In this document: one piece after another, positions 1-4,328 of the stretch
Numbering within the stretch: position 1 is the stretch's first letter
How the letters are laid out: every line of letters starts with the position of its first letter
DNA from: Bacillota bacterium
Lineage (GTDB): Bacteria > Bacillota > Sulfobacillia > RBS10-35
Direction of reading: 5' to 3'
NCBI GenBank assembly: GCA_029960865.1
Contig: JASBVX010000092.1
Span: 1-6,044, forward strand
Length of the DNA stretch: 6,044 nt
The notes under the pieces: model-generated
What the model was told of the DNA's origin: nothing
What the model saw: the letters and a program-made list of their open reading frames with translations, nothing else
Database searches by the model: none
Made by a program: the position numbers and the translations under genes

Positions 1-817
1 AGGCACCCGGTTCCATCTTGGTCGCGGCTCGGGCCGCCGCCACCATCATCTGGCCCGTCAGAGCGGGGTTATCGATCCGCATCTCAAAGCGCAGGAGCTG
101 GTTGGAGCTGGCTCCTGCGCTCCCTTTCCGGAAGATGACCACCCCGTGACCGGCATCTTTTAAGCTTTCCACATCCTCCACCAGCTCCACATGGGTTTCA
201 TCGTGAAGGAAGTAAGGGTCTTTCTGGATGGCCGCCGCCAGGTCGCCCGCCTCTACCCCTTCTTCCGGTACCACATAGACCACGCGTCGATGGCGGCCGC
301 TCCCCAAGGGAAAGGTCAAGGAGAAGGCATCTTTGACTCCCGGGATGCTCTTCACCGCCACCGTATGGCCAAGGCTAAGGCCCGGTCCAAAATCGGTGTG
401 GGTAAGCCCCCTTGGGGCAGCCGCCACAAAAAGGGCGCGAATGACGGAGTCCAGGCCCGGATCCCAGCCCACCGCCACCAAAGCCGCCTTTCCCGACTGG
501 ACGGCAGCCTCCCCCAGCTCTTTTCTCAACGTTGGAATCTCCCCATGGATATCGAAGGCATCCACCGTGCCATAGCCTTTTTGCAAAAGCTCCATCGCCC
601 GGCGAGGCACCTCCCGGGAAGGAACGGCCAGAAGAACCACATCCACCTCCCCCAGCTCCTCAACATGGGAAACCTGGGGAATCCCTTCCTCCCGCAAGGC
701 AAGAGACGAGGCCCTCCGCACCACACCTTGCAGCTTCATATCGGGGGCCAGCTCCACCGCCTTGGCCGCCGCTCTCCCCACATGGCCCCAACCCATCACC
801 GCCACCTTCAAAACCAA
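1..817 (-). CDS. ddh: meso-diaminopimelate D-dehydrogenase, 3'-truncated by window edge
   Basis: NADPH-dependent enzyme (EC 1.4.1.16) that reductively aminates L-tetrahydrodipicolinate to meso-diaminopimelate in one step, supplying lysine and peptidoglycan; cytoplasmic. I translated the minus strand by hand: 272 codons stay open to base 2, so the C-terminal few dozen residues are missing. Visible are an N-terminal Rossmann loop GWGHVG (residues 9-14), a basic pair RR (34-35) suited to the NADP phosphate, VDAFDIH (85-91), VGWDPG (116-121), FGPGLSLGHT (143-152), HDETHV (205-210), GHGV (223-226) and NNP-like DNP (249-251). D89 and D119 correspond to substrate-region aspartates of the Corynebacterium enzyme as I recall it. 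It lacks the insertions of the Corynebacterium form and resembles the shorter Symbiobacterium-type enzyme. The TTG at 817 is chosen because AAGGAG sits 7 nt upstream; TTG 811 and GTG 805 are poorer. Strong family match. Confidence 0.93.
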   Translation of the reverse strand, partial: MVLKVAVMGWGHVGRAAAKAVELAPDMKLQGVVRRASSLALREEGIPQVSHVEELGEVDVVLLAVPSREVPRRAMELLQKGYGTVDAFDIHGEIPTLRKELGEAAVQSGKAALVAVGWDPGLDSVIRALFVAAAPRGLTHTDFGPGLSLGHTVAVKSIPGVKDAFSLTFPLGSGRHRRVVYVVPEEGVEAGDLAAAIQKDPYFLHDETHVELVEDVESLKDAGHGVVIFRKGSAGASSNQLLRFEMRIDNPALTGQMMVAAARAATKMEPGA

Positions 818-824
818 GTTCCTT

Positions 825-830
825 CTCCTT
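825..830 (-). promoter_or_regulatory. Shine-Dalgarno site fixing the TTG start of ddh
   Basis: On the minus strand AAGGAG is followed by a 7-nt spacer and TTG at 817. Other in-frame candidates (TTG 811, GTG 805, ATG 796) lie 13 nt or more away, so the site supports the non-ATG start. Confidence 0.7.
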
Positions 831-838
831 CCGACACG

Positions 839-844
839 ACTATA
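839..844 (-). promoter_or_regulatory. possible -10 element for ddh
   Basis: Minus-strand TATAGT (5 of 6 matches to TATAAT) lies about 22 nt before the ddh start and would give a very short leader beginning just ahead of the Shine-Dalgarno site. The hexamer 17 nt upstream (TTCTCC, 862-867) is a poor -35, so this is tentative. Confidence 0.3.
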
Positions 845-1161
845 CTTTGTCTCTGCACCACGGAGAAACGACAGCCCCCACCTTCTCTCCGGTGTCGAGG
901 CCCGCTGAAACTTCCCCCACTTTGGCCAGTCGAAAGTTCCCTCGGGTCAATCGGAGCAAGAGGCCGTCATGGGGATGGTCCGAGAGTAGGGACAGCCTCG
1001 GAAGAAGCCCAGAAGGCGGAAGTCACAAGGCAACCCATTCCATCCTGTTGTGGTTTCTCTGGGAACTCCCATCCCAGTTCTTGGCTTAGCCCCACAGCAA
1101 GTTTTCATGCGCCCCTAGTGGGCTATGGGCCGACCGGTCTACACTATAGAACCGAGGTATC

Positions 1162-1512
1162 TCAGCAGCCTGCACCGCCCTCTTTCCGGCCATGGCGGTA
1201 AAGAAACATTTCGACCTCTTCCAGGACCACGAGGCCTTCTTGCACCGTGGTCTCCACAAAAGGTAAGAGACGCTCGATCTGATCCGGATGATCGATGATC
1301 TCAATCTTGATGGGTAGATCCTGGGAGAGCTCTAAAAGCCTCAGACTCCTAACCTTGGAGTGGGCGCCAAATCCCTGCACCCCTTTGAAGACGGTCGCCC
1401 CCGCCAGGCCCAGTTCCCGGGTTTTTTGGACGATGGCCTCATAGAGGGGGCGCCCCTCCCAGCGATCCGACTCTCCGATGTAGATCGAAAGACGCCTTGC
1501 CGGTGAATCCAT
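1162..1512 (-). CDS. DUF190 / UPF0166 family protein, PII-like fold
   Basis: Small cytoplasmic protein of 116 residues from the DUF190 family (COG1993), whose known structures have a GlnB/PII-like ferredoxin fold; the biochemical role is not established. Family hallmarks are near the N-terminus (YIGESDRW, then RPLYEAIV), in the middle (LGLAGATVFKGVQGFG, then LLELSQDLPIKIEIID) and near the C-terminus (EGLVVLEEVEMFLY). The frame is open upstream to an ATG at 1584 inside crcB, but the ATG at 1512 is preceded by a perfect AGGAGG with an 8-nt spacer and starts where family members start, so I use it. It follows crcB by 23 nt and should share its fluoride-riboswitch-controlled transcript, implying a function tied to fluoride or ion stress (inference). 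Family assignment is secure; function is not. Confidence 0.92.
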   Translation of the reverse strand: MDSPARRLSIYIGESDRWEGRPLYEAIVQKTRELGLAGATVFKGVQGFGAHSKVRSLRLLELSQDLPIKIEIIDHPDQIERLLPFVETTVQEGLVVLEEVEMFLYRHGRKEGGAGC

Positions 1513-1520
1513 GACCCTAA

Positions 1521-1526
1521 CCTCCT
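1521..1526 (-). promoter_or_regulatory. Shine-Dalgarno site of the DUF190 gene
   Basis: A perfect AGGAGG on the minus strand, 8 nt before ATG 1512. It rules out the longer upstream start at 1584, which would overlap crcB by 49 nt. It also shows that the second gene of the operon is translated from its own site. Confidence 0.85.
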
Positions 1527-1535
1527 CTCGGTTCT

Positions 1536-1919
1536 CTAACGCTGAAGCCAAAGATACCCCACCGCAAAACCCAATCCGATGCACACCAACCCGAAGACGA
1601 TGCTGGTCCCCACATACAAAAAAGCAGTGCCCACCTCATGCTGGCGAATGAGGGCCAGCACCTCCCACTGAAAGGTAGAAAACGTGGTGAAGGCGCCGAT
1701 GAGGCCGCTCATGATCCCCGCCCTCACCCAGCTGGGCGCAAGGCCTATCTCTCCGTATGCACCCAGGATACCCAGGAGAAACGTCCCCCCTAGATTGACG
1801 AGAAGGGTTCCCAAGGGAAACCCCTGGCTCATCTGGGCCAGGGCGACGGTGATGCCATAGCGCCCCAGGGCCCCCACCGCCCCTCCCCCCATCACCCAGA
1901 GAAGGGTTACAGCATTCAT
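1536..1919 (-). CDS. crcB: fluoride ion channel/exporter CrcB (Fluc)
   Basis: Inner-membrane fluoride channel of 127 residues that lets cytoplasmic F- leave the cell; the family works as an antiparallel dual-topology dimer. Four hydrophobic segments fit roughly residues 5-27, 35-55, 65-85 and 98-124. Signature elements are GGxVGALGRYG (12-22), TLLVNLGGT (38-46, with the conserved Asn at 42) and SGLIGAFTTFSTF (71-83), which carries the conserved phenylalanines lining the F- path. The length is normal for a single-domain Fluc, and no second crcB paralogue is adjacent, so a homodimer is expected. The ATG at 1919 follows a purine-rich GGGGGGAAGAAG stretch, a weak Shine-Dalgarno site placed directly after the riboswitch terminator. 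The DUF190 gene follows 23 nt downstream. The upstream fluoride riboswitch independently supports the assignment. Confidence 0.96.
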   Translation of the reverse strand: MNAVTLLWVMGGGAVGALGRYGITVALAQMSQGFPLGTLLVNLGGTFLLGILGAYGEIGLAPSWVRAGIMSGLIGAFTTFSTFQWEVLALIRQHEVGTAFLYVGTSIVFGLVCIGLGFAVGYLWLQR

Positions 1920-1934
1920 CTTCTTCCCCCCAAC

Positions 1935-1962
1935 AAAAAAGCTCCTCCCTTGAAGGAGGAGC
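1935..1962 (-). terminator. intrinsic terminator of the fluoride riboswitch (expression platform)
   Basis: Minus-strand stem GCTCCTCC (1962-1955) pairs perfectly with GGAGGAGC (1948-1941) across a TTCAAG loop and is followed by six Ts (1940-1935), ending just before the crcB Shine-Dalgarno site. The 5' arm contains GCTCC (1962-1958), which the aptamer needs for its pseudoknot, so terminator and folded aptamer exclude each other. Predicted: termination without fluoride, read-through with it. Confidence 0.88.
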
Positions 1963-2003
1963 CATCACCGCCGCCGGCGGAATTGGGGCGAGCTCCATCG
2001 CCC
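1958..2003 (-). promoter_or_regulatory. fluoride riboswitch (crcB RNA motif) aptamer
   Basis: The minus-strand RNA begins GGGCGATGGAGCTCGCCC (2003-1986), the family's first hairpin. A CAATT linker follows, then a 5-bp stem CCGCC-ggc-GGCGG (1980-1968) and the conserved TGATGGCTCC (1967-1958). GGAGC in the first loop (1996-1992) can pair with GCTCC (1962-1958) to form the diagnostic pseudoknot. The layout closely parallels the Thermotoga petrophila fluoride aptamer as I remember it; the segment after the pseudoknot reads TCC where UAC is more usual. It lies directly upstream of crcB, its expected target, and overlaps an intrinsic terminator. Identified by motif reading only; no covariance search was run. 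Confidence 0.9.
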
Positions 2004-2009
2004 ATACTC

Positions 2010-2015
2010 TATATA
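2010..2015 (-). promoter_or_regulatory. possible -10 of the crcB-DUF190 operon
   Basis: Minus-strand TATATA ends 7 nt before the first G of the aptamer, so transcription starting near 2003 would begin exactly at the riboswitch. It lies within and just past the T-run of the cold-shock-gene terminator. No acceptable -35 is present 16-18 nt upstream (C-rich), so either an activator or read-through may be needed. An alternative TAGAGT lies at 2006-2011. Confidence 0.35.
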
Positions 2016-2045
2016 AAAAGGCCCCTCACGAATGGGGGGCCTTTT
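2016..2045 (-). terminator. intrinsic terminator of the cold-shock gene, symmetrical
   Basis: Minus-strand AAAAGGCCCC (2045-2036) pairs perfectly with GGGGCCTTTT (2025-2016) across a 10-nt loop and continues TTATATA. It starts 15 nt after the csp stop. The arms are A- and T-flanked on both sides, so it could also stop plus-strand transcription. Confidence 0.9.
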
Positions 2046-2060
2046 CTGCTGTCTCCCGGT

Positions 2061-2261
2061 TTAGAGAGGCTGCACTTTCTGAGCCTGGGGCCCTTTGGGG
2101 CCTTGCGCCACTTCGAACTCAACCCGCTGACCTTCGTTCAGAGACCGGAAACCGGCGCCCTGAATCTCCGAAAAATGGACGAACACATCGCCCTGGCCAT
2201 CGTCACGGGTGATGAAGCCGTATCCTTTTTCGGCGCTGAACCACTTCACGGTGCCTTGCAA
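2061..2261 (-). CDS. csp: cold-shock protein, CspA/CspB family
   Basis: Single cold-shock-domain protein of 66 residues, the normal length for bacterial Csp proteins: a five-stranded OB-fold that binds single-stranded RNA and DNA and acts as an RNA chaperone and anti-terminator in the cytoplasm. Both nucleic-acid-binding motifs are intact: RNP1 KGYGFI (residues 12-17) and RNP2 VFVHF (about 26-30). The N-terminal GTVKWF and the C-terminal PKGPQAQKV are also typical. The start is TTG at 2261: upstream in frame come a sense codon and then stops (TAG TGA GCT TTG), GGAGG lies 9 nt before it, and no in-frame ATG exists near the N-terminus. The gene forms its own unit, with a good promoter at 2332-2360, a structured leader and a strong terminator. 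The family is certain; whether it is truly cold-induced is unknown. Confidence 0.97.
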   Translation of the reverse strand: MQGTVKWFSAEKGYGFITRDDGQGDVFVHFSEIQGAGFRSLNEGQRVEFEVAQGPKGPQAQKVQPL

Positions 2262-2267
2262 AGCTCA

Positions 2268-2327
2268 CTACCTCCGATCCCGCTATCTTGCCTCGTCCCA
2301 CCATCCATCGATAGCGGGAGTCGGTAG
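2268..2327 (-). promoter_or_regulatory. structured 5' leader of csp that can mask its ribosome site
   Basis: A perfect 10-bp stem TCCCGCTATC (2319-2310) / GATAGCGGGA (2287-2278) encloses a 22-nt purine-rich loop. Beyond a one-base bulge the stem can extend with CCGA (2324-2321) against TCGG (2277-2274), pairing the first two G residues of the Shine-Dalgarno GGAGG (2275-2271). The alternative CTACC (2327-2323) against GGTAG (2272-2268) covers its last two. Transcription from the promoter should begin near 2325, so most of this lies in the mRNA. Possible thermosensitive control is inference. Confidence 0.6.
2271..2275 (-). promoter_or_regulatory. Shine-Dalgarno site fixing the TTG start of csp
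   Basis: Minus-strand GGAGG, 9 nt before TTG 2261. It supports the TTG start and lies at the foot of the leader hairpin. Confidence 0.8.
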
Positions 2328-2331
2328 GCTC

Positions 2332-2360
2332 ACTCTACACCCCCGGGAAGGGTTTGTCAA
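2332..2360 (-). promoter_or_regulatory. sigma-A-type promoter of csp
   Basis: Minus-strand TTGACA (2360-2355), a perfect -35, then exactly 17 nt, then TAGAGT (2337-2332), 4 of 6 matches to the -10 consensus. Expected transcription start is near 2325, giving a leader of about 64 nt. The -35 lies only 8 nt past the sdhE stop and inside an inverted repeat. Confidence 0.8.
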
Positions 2361-2367
2361 AACCCTT
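2348..2367 (-). repeat. perfect inverted repeat overlapping the csp -35
   Basis: AAGGGTTT-TGAC-AAACCCTT on the minus strand: 8-bp arms and a 4-nt centre, beginning at the base after the sdhE stop codon. It contains the whole TTGACA. No T-run follows it on the minus strand, so it is a poor intrinsic terminator for the sdh operon; an operator for csp or a weak 3'-end hairpin are both possible. Confidence 0.55.
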
Positions 2368-3258
2368 TTACGAGGAGGTCACCGCCATGCGCCGGGCCCG
2401 TTCAAAGATCCGACGGGGCGAGATGAGATTCCGGTGGAGCCCCAGATCTTTGGCGTCCAAGCCGAAGGCGATCCCCAAAAGCTGGGGAAGATGGAGGATG
2501 GGCACATCGAGGGAGCGCCCCATCACCTTGGCCGCATCCACCTGCTGGCCATCCAGGTTCAGGTGGCAGAGGGGGCAAGGCGTCACCAGGAGGTCGGCCC
2601 CCTTATCCTTGGCCTCGGCGATATGGGTCCCCGTCATCTTGAGGGCGCTGACGCGGTTCATGGTCGTGAGGGGGAACCCGCAGCACTTGGTGGCCCCGCT
2701 GTAATCCACCGCATTGGCCCCCAAGGCTACGATGATCTGCTCCAGGTAGGTGTCCCGGTCGTGGTGCTGAGGATCCATGAGGCGGCTGGGACGAAGGATG
2801 TAGCAGCCGTAGAAGGGGGCCACATTGAGGCCGCCCAAGGGCACCTTCACGTAGGAGCGGAGCTTTTCCAACCCGATCTTCTCCACCAAGATCCACATGA
2901 GGTGGTAGATCTCCGTCGTGCCGTTGTACTGCAGCCCTTCGGGGGCGAGGATCTCGTTGATCTCCGCCCGGTAGGCTTCGTCCTTCAGCCTCTCGTGGGA
3001 CGCATACATGGTCCCCGTGCAGGTGCTGCAGATGGTCATGATGGGGAGGCCCATCTGCTCCGCCATGGCGAAGGTGCGGGCGTTGAGGGCATCGGCCAGA
3101 CGGGGATTGCGCTCCGTGAGGACCCCGGCCCCGGTGCAGGCCCCGCCCACCAGCTCTTCCACCTCGATCCCCAGAACTCCCAGGGAAGCCACTGTGGACT
3201 GGTAGAGCTCGGGCGCTCCTTGCTTGGCGACGCAACCGGTCCAAAAGGCGAATTTCAC
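2368..3258 (-). CDS. sdhE: type E succinate dehydrogenase/fumarate reductase subunit, HdrB-like CCG-domain protein
   Basis: Cysteine-rich subunit (296 residues) replacing the usual membrane anchor in type E complexes; related to heterodisulfide reductase subunit B. It is expected to take electrons from SdhB and pass them to quinone or another partner. The name here means the HdrB-like subunit, not the unrelated flavinylation factor. Two cysteine modules are visible: C9, C41, C77-STC80, and C152, CCG (192-194), C228-PLC231. The C-terminal module is complete. The N-terminal one reads ACTG at 40-43, so it lacks one cysteine of the usual CC pair. No transmembrane helix is evident. The start is GTG 3258, overlapping the sdhB stop by 4 nt (GTGA), with AAAGGA 9 nt upstream; this spacing implies translational coupling. 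The subunit role is inferred from family and operon position; the family itself is clear. Confidence 0.9.
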   Translation of the reverse strand: MKFAFWTGCVAKQGAPELYQSTVASLGVLGIEVEELVGGACTGAGVLTERNPRLADALNARTFAMAEQMGLPIMTICSTCTGTMYASHERLKDEAYRAEINEILAPEGLQYNGTTEIYHLMWILVEKIGLEKLRSYVKVPLGGLNVAPFYGCYILRPSRLMDPQHHDRDTYLEQIIVALGANAVDYSGATKCCGFPLTTMNRVSALKMTGTHIAEAKDKGADLLVTPCPLCHLNLDGQQVDAAKVMGRSLDVPILHLPQLLGIAFGLDAKDLGLHRNLISPRRIFERARRMAVTSS

Positions 3259-4307
3259 TTCGGCTCATCCTTTCTGGGAGGAATCTGGACAGGTGCCGTC
3301 AGCTCACCCACCAGCGCCGTCGCGGAAGGATGGGGCATAGCCTTGCGCTTCTTCTTTTGCCGCTGGGCCTCGGGACCGGTCTCCAGCTGCTGGAAGATCC
3401 GCCGCACGTGATAGACGCCCGGAATGGTCGTCATGCGGAGGGGCACCTTCCCCCGCCAAAAGGACCGCCAGCCCACCCCCGCAAACTGCAAAAGCTCCCC
3501 GATCCCCGACACCGACCGTATGGCCACCTTCGTTTCATCCAGGCGGCCGTAGGTGGACACCGTATCCACGAAGGCCTGGCTATGCCGCGATCCGTTGTTA
3601 TCGGTGAAGCCCGCCTCCATGGCCATGCGGCGGGTATCCATGATGAGCTCCATGGGAGCCACCCCCTTGGGACAGACCTCCACGCAATAGAAGCAGTGGG
3701 TGCAATCCCACACGCCGTTAGGCTGCGAGACGTATTCCATCCGTTCCTGGGCCTCGGCATCTCGGGGATCTGCCAGGAAGCGCCAGTTCTTGGCCAGGGC
3801 CGCCGGCCCGATGAACTGGGGATTGACCTCCAGAGAATTGCAGGCCGCCACGCAAAGGCCGCACATGATGCAGGCCATGGCCCCCTTGACGCTCTCCATG
3901 TCGTCGTTGGGAACGATGTATTCCCGCTCCGGCTGATGATCCGGCTGCAGGTAAGGCTTCACCTGACGGACCTTCCCCCAGAAAGGCTCCAGGTCCGTCA
4001 CCAGGTCTTTCACCACCCCCATGTTGCCCATGGGTTCAACCGTGATGACCCCATCGTCGGTGATCACATCCTGGACCTTGGTCTTGCAGCCCAAGGCCAT
4101 CTGGTGGTTGATCTGCATCCCGCAGGACCCGCAGATCTGGCTGCGGCAAGAACAGCGAACGCTTAACGTTTCATCCACATACTCCCGCACGTGGATCAGG
4201 GCATCCAGCACGGTGCCGTGGTCGTCCACTTCCACCTGGTACTCGGACCATTGGGACTTTTGGCCTGTCTCTTCGTTCTGACGCCGCACCCGAAGCTTAA
4301 CTTCCAT
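3255..4307 (-). CDS. sdhB: succinate dehydrogenase/fumarate reductase iron-sulfur subunit (type E)
   Basis: Electron-transfer subunit (350 residues) passing electrons between the SdhA flavin and SdhE. An N-terminal [2Fe-2S] domain has C54, C59, C62 and C74, with an extra C52. The C-terminal ferredoxin domain has C145-C148-C151-C155, then C201-C204-C207-C211 followed by PKG. Ordinary SdhB has no cysteine at the position of C204; this added ligand is the known mark of type E enzymes, where centre 3 is thought to be [4Fe-4S] rather than [3Fe-4S]. The protein is about 100 residues longer than classical SdhB. The extra part (about 245-350) includes a hydrophobic/basic GIGELLQF...WRSFWRGK segment resembling the HdrC tail, then a lysine-rich and proline-rich end. 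The ATG at 4307 follows GGGGAGG with 5-nt spacing, 21 nt after sdhA. The assignment is secure; succinate oxidation versus fumarate reduction cannot be decided. Confidence 0.95.
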   Translation of the reverse strand: MEVKLRVRRQNEETGQKSQWSEYQVEVDDHGTVLDALIHVREYVDETLSVRCSCRSQICGSCGMQINHQMALGCKTKVQDVITDDGVITVEPMGNMGVVKDLVTDLEPFWGKVRQVKPYLQPDHQPEREYIVPNDDMESVKGAMACIMCGLCVAACNSLEVNPQFIGPAALAKNWRFLADPRDAEAQERMEYVSQPNGVWDCTHCFYCVEVCPKGVAPMELIMDTRRMAMEAGFTDNNGSRHSQAFVDTVSTYGRLDETKVAIRSVSGIGELLQFAGVGWRSFWRGKVPLRMTTIPGVYHVRRIFQQLETGPEAQRQKKKRKAMPHPSATALVGELTAPVQIPPRKDEPK

Positions 4308-4328
4308 GGCAACCTCCCCTTCGCCTCA

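Larger units (their letters stand above)
818..1161. other. intergenic stretch without a convincing gene
   Basis: This is the only non-coding stretch over 300 bases. Apart from the ddh Shine-Dalgarno site and a weak -10 it holds an imperfect hairpin at 856-894 (CACC/GGTG and GGAGA/TCTCC arms with a 2-nt bulge) just upstream of the ddh -10. A second small hairpin, CTGGGA/TCCCAG, lies at 1059-1077. No clear U-tailed terminator follows the DUF190 gene. I looked for T-box (the AGGGTGG-ACCGCG box) and lysine-riboswitch signatures because ddh feeds lysine synthesis, and saw neither. Open frames crossing the region have no recognisable protein character. Confidence 0.6.

Noticed and set aside
922..950. 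ddh promoter using TTGACC at 950-945
   Set aside because: The position 17 nt downstream reads GGCCAA, with no -10 resemblance at 16-18 nt spacing.
818..1161. T-box or lysine riboswitch controlling ddh
   Set aside because: ddh makes such control plausible, but neither the T-box AGGGTGG-ACCGCG element nor the conserved lysine-aptamer core is present.
191..1201. 336-residue open frame on the plus strand
   Set aside because: It lies opposite ddh, the intergenic spacer and the end of DUF190; composition is low-complexity Pro/His/Arg and no motif is visible.
1162..1584. Longer DUF190 protein starting at ATG 1584
   Set aside because: The extra 24 residues overlap crcB by 49 nt and do not resemble the family; AGGAGG points to ATG 1512.
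1636..1998. 120-residue minus-strand frame across the riboswitch and crcB
   Set aside because: It would read through the terminator hairpin and an alternate frame of crcB, with no protein motif; the riboswitch explains the upstream part.
2348..2367. Rho-independent terminator for the sdh operon
   Set aside because: The stem is perfect but is followed by CCC rather than Ts on the minus strand, so it is listed only as an inverted repeat.
2603..3268. 221-residue minus-strand frame overlapping sdhE
   Set aside because: This is an alternate frame of sdhE; the translation is Arg/Gly/Pro/His-rich, while the sdhE frame has intact cysteine modules.
2209..3411. 400-residue open frame on the plus strand
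   Set aside because: It is antisense to csp, sdhE and the end of sdhB, which have clear motifs. Its product is rich in His, Gly, Pro and Arg with no recognisable domain, as expected from the reverse of GC-rich coding sequence.
3330..4166. 278-residue open frame on the plus strand
   Set aside because: It is antisense to the cysteine motifs of sdhB, is His/Leu/Pro-rich and has no family resemblance.
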